Translations under genes and position numbers: made by a program
Part shown: piece after piece, positions 10,700 to 64,000 of the stretch
How the letters are laid out: each line of letters begins with the position of its first letter
Position numbering within the stretch: the stretch's first letter is position 1
Assembly: GCA_020796225.1 (NCBI GenBank)
Contig: CM036761.1
Span: forward strand, 39,244,428 to 39,308,427
Direction: 5' to 3'
Length of the DNA stretch: 64,000 nt
DNA from: Arion vulgaris
Lineage: Eukaryota > Mollusca > Gastropoda > Stylommatophora > Arionidae
Notes under the pieces: model-generated
Told to the model about the DNA's origin: nothing
Database searches by the model: none
Seen by the model: only the letters and a program-made list of their open reading frames with translations

Positions 10700-12303
10700 C
10701 AATTATTGCACCCTACACCACCTTCTCGGGTGGCCCTGAAACAACAGAGAATTATGTCTGACTAAGTGGGTATGGATCGAGGGAGAGCTACTCTATTATA
10801 GGTAGTAGTGCAGTACGGACACGTCATACGGGTATAAAATCCTGAATGAATGCGCGTATCTCCTGGCCGATATCTAATGGAAAAGTTGCATAATGCAAAG
10901 CAAACGTAAGAAATAACAAGTTACGAGTCGTCTGTAAGAGTCTATCACCCTTCCCCGGAGTCAATGTTCACACCATAATTGCCAGCTCTCGGCAAGAGTC
11001 TTTGAGAACGATGTAACTTGTCGTGACGACATAAGGAAAGATTGCATTAAACTCCGTATCGGAGGTCAAGCGCAGATACATCTATTGGGTAAGGTTGGCC
11101 GAGCGCAAAACATAAGGTTGTGCCATTTTACATAACGAAACTGTCCTCCCTGGAACAACCGGGCACGGTACTGTTGCACGAGTGCAATATGTAAAGTTGC
11201 GTCCCTGTGCCTGGAAAAAACTGCCATCCCGGAAGAACTGGGATGGGTGATGTTAGCGAGCAAAAAATTTATGTTGCGTTGCTAGCTCCTAATGAAACGA
11301 CCATCTGGATTATTTGTGTGCAGCCCCAGTAAAGTGTTTTCCGGGACTAGGACAAATGCAGAGTAAATTAAAATTGCCACGTGCCGACACGCGTCTTGAA
11401 ACGGCTGAAAATGTTCCTATTCAAGAATAAACTCAACGTGGATGGAAAAGTAAGGCCGATAATATAACGGTTTGACAGGTCGTACAAACTCAAACATTTG
11501 CGAAGGCCGACACTTTTCTGACTCGATCGTCCTATACGAGTAAGATGGTGTCCACACACCATGGCTCAGATAAAAAAAAGACAAAAGTAAATAGCCAAAA
11601 AATGATCGTTCGAGTGACAAGTACATGTGTCCCAAATGGTTGAGAATGTTCTGAATCCGGAACGACCTCACATTGTCAGAAAGGACGCAAAGTGTAGACA
11701 TACTCTTAGGCAAAAATCATAAAGCCCAAATATAAGGCAAAAAAAAAAGGATCGTTCAAGAGCAATGAACACACCAAACGGCCGAAAATTGATTGTTTGA
11801 GTGATTAGTTCTATAATGGTTGAGAATGTTCCTATCCGGAACGACCTCACCTAGTCAGAAAGGTTGCAAAATAGTAAATGCTCTTTTGCGTAGATTTACG
11901 GCATAATATAGGCATCCAAATATATACGGTATCCAAATACGGCATCCATATATCCAAATATACGGCATTAAAAAGATAATTAAAGAGTGTTTATCATTCG
12001 ATGCAAAAAGGAACGACCTCACTGAGCCAGAAAGGTTGTAAAGTACAAAAGCTCCTTGGCGTAGATCCAAACCCAAATATACGGAGTTAAATGGATCATT
12101 AAATGAGAAATGTACACGCTAAGGAAGGAAAGTATTTGACAGTCAGTAAGACAGACTCGAACATTTCCTTAGACCGAAAATTGATTCGGATGCGCCTGCT
12201 CTGCACTACTATGGTCTAACGGGGGCGCAACGTTCTAATCGTTCTTGACAAAGACCATTTATATATCACAATAAAAATGTTCAAAATGGTCGAGAAGAAC
12301 TTA
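10700..12303 (+). repeat. Diverged copy of the (GA)n-family composite repeat, with ~78-bp and ~175-bp internal periods
   Basis: The left part (10715-10830) resembles the 5' module of the element at 50163-51658; both contain GGGAGAGCTACTCT. The middle shows a ~78-bp quasi-repeat (related segments near 11103, 11181 and 11258). Further right, GGAACGACCTCAC recurs at 11659, 11838 and 12010, a spacing of 179 and 172 bp. The right end TATATCACAATAAAAATG...GGTCGAGAAG matches the 3' module at 51570-51625. There is no coding capacity; ORFs inside are chance. No target duplication was found. Confidence 0.55.
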
Positions 12304-12309
12304 CGCAAA

Positions 12310-12620
12310 CAAACAACAATAGATTGTAAAGATGAAAAAGCAATATATATATAGGGCCTTTATATAGTACGTAACGACGAAAAATGTCATTTTCTCTAAA
12401 GTCGAAAAATACCATATATTTTGTAAAGACGAAAAATGCAATATACATGTATTCTGTAAAGACGAAAAATACCATATAACCAATATCATTATACCATGTA
12501 ACCATATATTCTGTAAAGACGAGAAATGCCATATATCCAGAAAAGACGAAAAATGCCTATACATGTATTATGTAAAAACAAATAATACCATATACATTTA
12601 TATTTAGTACATAAATAACA
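12310..12620 (+). repeat. Degenerate tandem repeat with GTAAAGACGAAAAAT units
   Basis: The motif (C/T)TGTAAAGACGAAAAAT followed by (A/G)CCATATA occurs at least five times with irregular spacing of about 30-60 bases. A single related motif is found 16 kb away at 28838-28862. It is non-coding. Confidence 0.65.
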
Positions 12621-12629
12621 CCCAGTTTG

Positions 12630-13264
12630 TGTTGCATCCCACTCCTTAATTAAGATGCGTAGGTCTCTTGCGATAAAAATAGTCATGCTTGAAGAATTGG
12701 AACTTGCTGAGAATGTAATAAATTTAGACGCGCGTCATATTTTCTTACCTGTGACTGGTGACAATTTAACGAGATTTTCAAACGAGACTTGGAGACAACC
12801 TCTTCCTACCTGTAGTTAAATCCGGAAATAAACTAAAACTGTTATTTATTTAAACCATTTAAAAGTTTAGTAGACTTTTCCAGCCCAGAAAGGAGCAACT
12901 TTTATTTATTAATGAAGATTAGAGTAGAAAATAGGGAATTTGTGTTACGAATGCAATCTTCTCACAAACATAACAATCCTGAATAGATGATACTTTTATC
13001 GTGTTTATAAAACAGTCGTGTGGTGTTTGTAGTTACGAAATAATATTAAGAAAGAATAAGAGCGCGCACATCAGGATTGACATCATGTTGATGTTCATAA
13101 CGCTTATAATGTGCATCACTGCATGCTGATGTAAAGTTGAATTTGACTTAATTTGATAATTTAAATTGATTTACGATGCGATGCCAATATAGTATAAGAA
13201 GAACAGCCGCGTATGTGATGCCATGAGAATACCGGTGCAATAATCAGAAAAAAAACAAATCAAG
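12630..13264. other. Region upstream of bark exon 1
   Basis: It should contain the 5' UTR exon boundary or promoter of the downstream gene if exon 1 is the first exon. I see no TATA box or initiator that I would defend, and no repeat. Confidence 0.35.
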
Positions 13265-63679
<50,415 letters not shown>

Positions 63680-63789
63680 GTAGCACATTTGTATGTTTGA
63701 GTTTACAAAAATAATGTAATTTGGTTTATATGTTGTTGTTGTTTCATCCTTCCTTTCATTCGCTTCAAAAATTGTCTATGTATTCAATT

Positions 63790-64000
63790 TTGTCTCTTGT
63801 ATAAACTTTACTGTCTTTTGTAGTTCACACAGAGAACTGTTTAGTTTTCTTTCCAGCGTTATATCACTAGGTTAGTGAGTTTGTCACAGTATATCATATT
63901 TGAAGCAGTCTTGAAGTATGTGCTCTGCAGTCTGAATTACCTGTCCATATGTACTTCTTCTTAATTTCTTTATTCCTGTTGTGCCTTTCAGCATTCATGG
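63790..64000 (-). mobile_element. Possible LINE C-terminal remnant at the edge
   Basis: AGCAGTCTTGAAGTATGTGCTCTGCAGTC resembles the 3' zone of the LINE at 26765-27430 and the remnant at 21880. It runs out of the window. Confidence 0.4.

Noticed and set aside
13180..13264. TATA-like sequence upstream of bark exon 1
   Set aside because: Only AT-rich text; no spacing or initiator support, and exon 1 may be preceded by a 5' UTR exon.

Overview
The window looks like arthropod, most probably insect, nuclear DNA. It is AT-rich, has exons of a large insect-type gene separated by kilobase introns, and is packed with LINE fragments, SINEs, a mariner, a hAT-like MITE and (TA)n arrays. I cannot place the species from sequence alone.

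Two host genes are visible. At the left edge (1-2146, minus strand) is one long coding exon of a C2H2 zinc-finger protein with an AT-hook-like motif; its 3' end lies outside the window. From 13265 to beyond 63679 (plus strand) lies most of a gene that I recognise as the insect bark beetle/anakonda (bark) orthologue, a giant tricellular-junction protein. It has a signal peptide, SRCR halves and a repetitive Asn-rich beta-helix-like ectodomain. Fourteen exons (about 1,370 codons) have consistent splice phases, with three exceptions: an exon seems absent between the first and second visible exons, exon 6 carries a one-base frameshift in a C run, and exon 7 ends with an in-frame TGA. The C-terminal part and membrane anchor must lie to the right.

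Everything else is mobile DNA or unassigned. 2171-13264 holds LINE tails, two SINE-A copies, a MITE and a repeat complex. The bark introns hold (i) several degenerate LINE lineages, (ii) two closely related copies of an RNase H-bearing I-group-like LINE at 46867-48872 and 60737-63188, the second with a 5' inversion, (iii) a decayed intronless transposase-like gene at 30615-33251 (minus) with remote RAG1/Transib-like features, (iv) a mariner with frame breaks but intact ends at 36390-37734, (v) SINE families that share a head and core but carry different tails, and (vi) a modular non-coding retroelement family, up to about 1.5 kb, with (GA)n tails and target-site duplications.

The best candidates for something undescribed are the (GA)n-tailed composite element (50163-51658, with a nested pair at 19743-20369), the modular SINE set with a likely 5' transduction, and the transposase-like gene. 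All calls come from reading the sequence; no database search was run.
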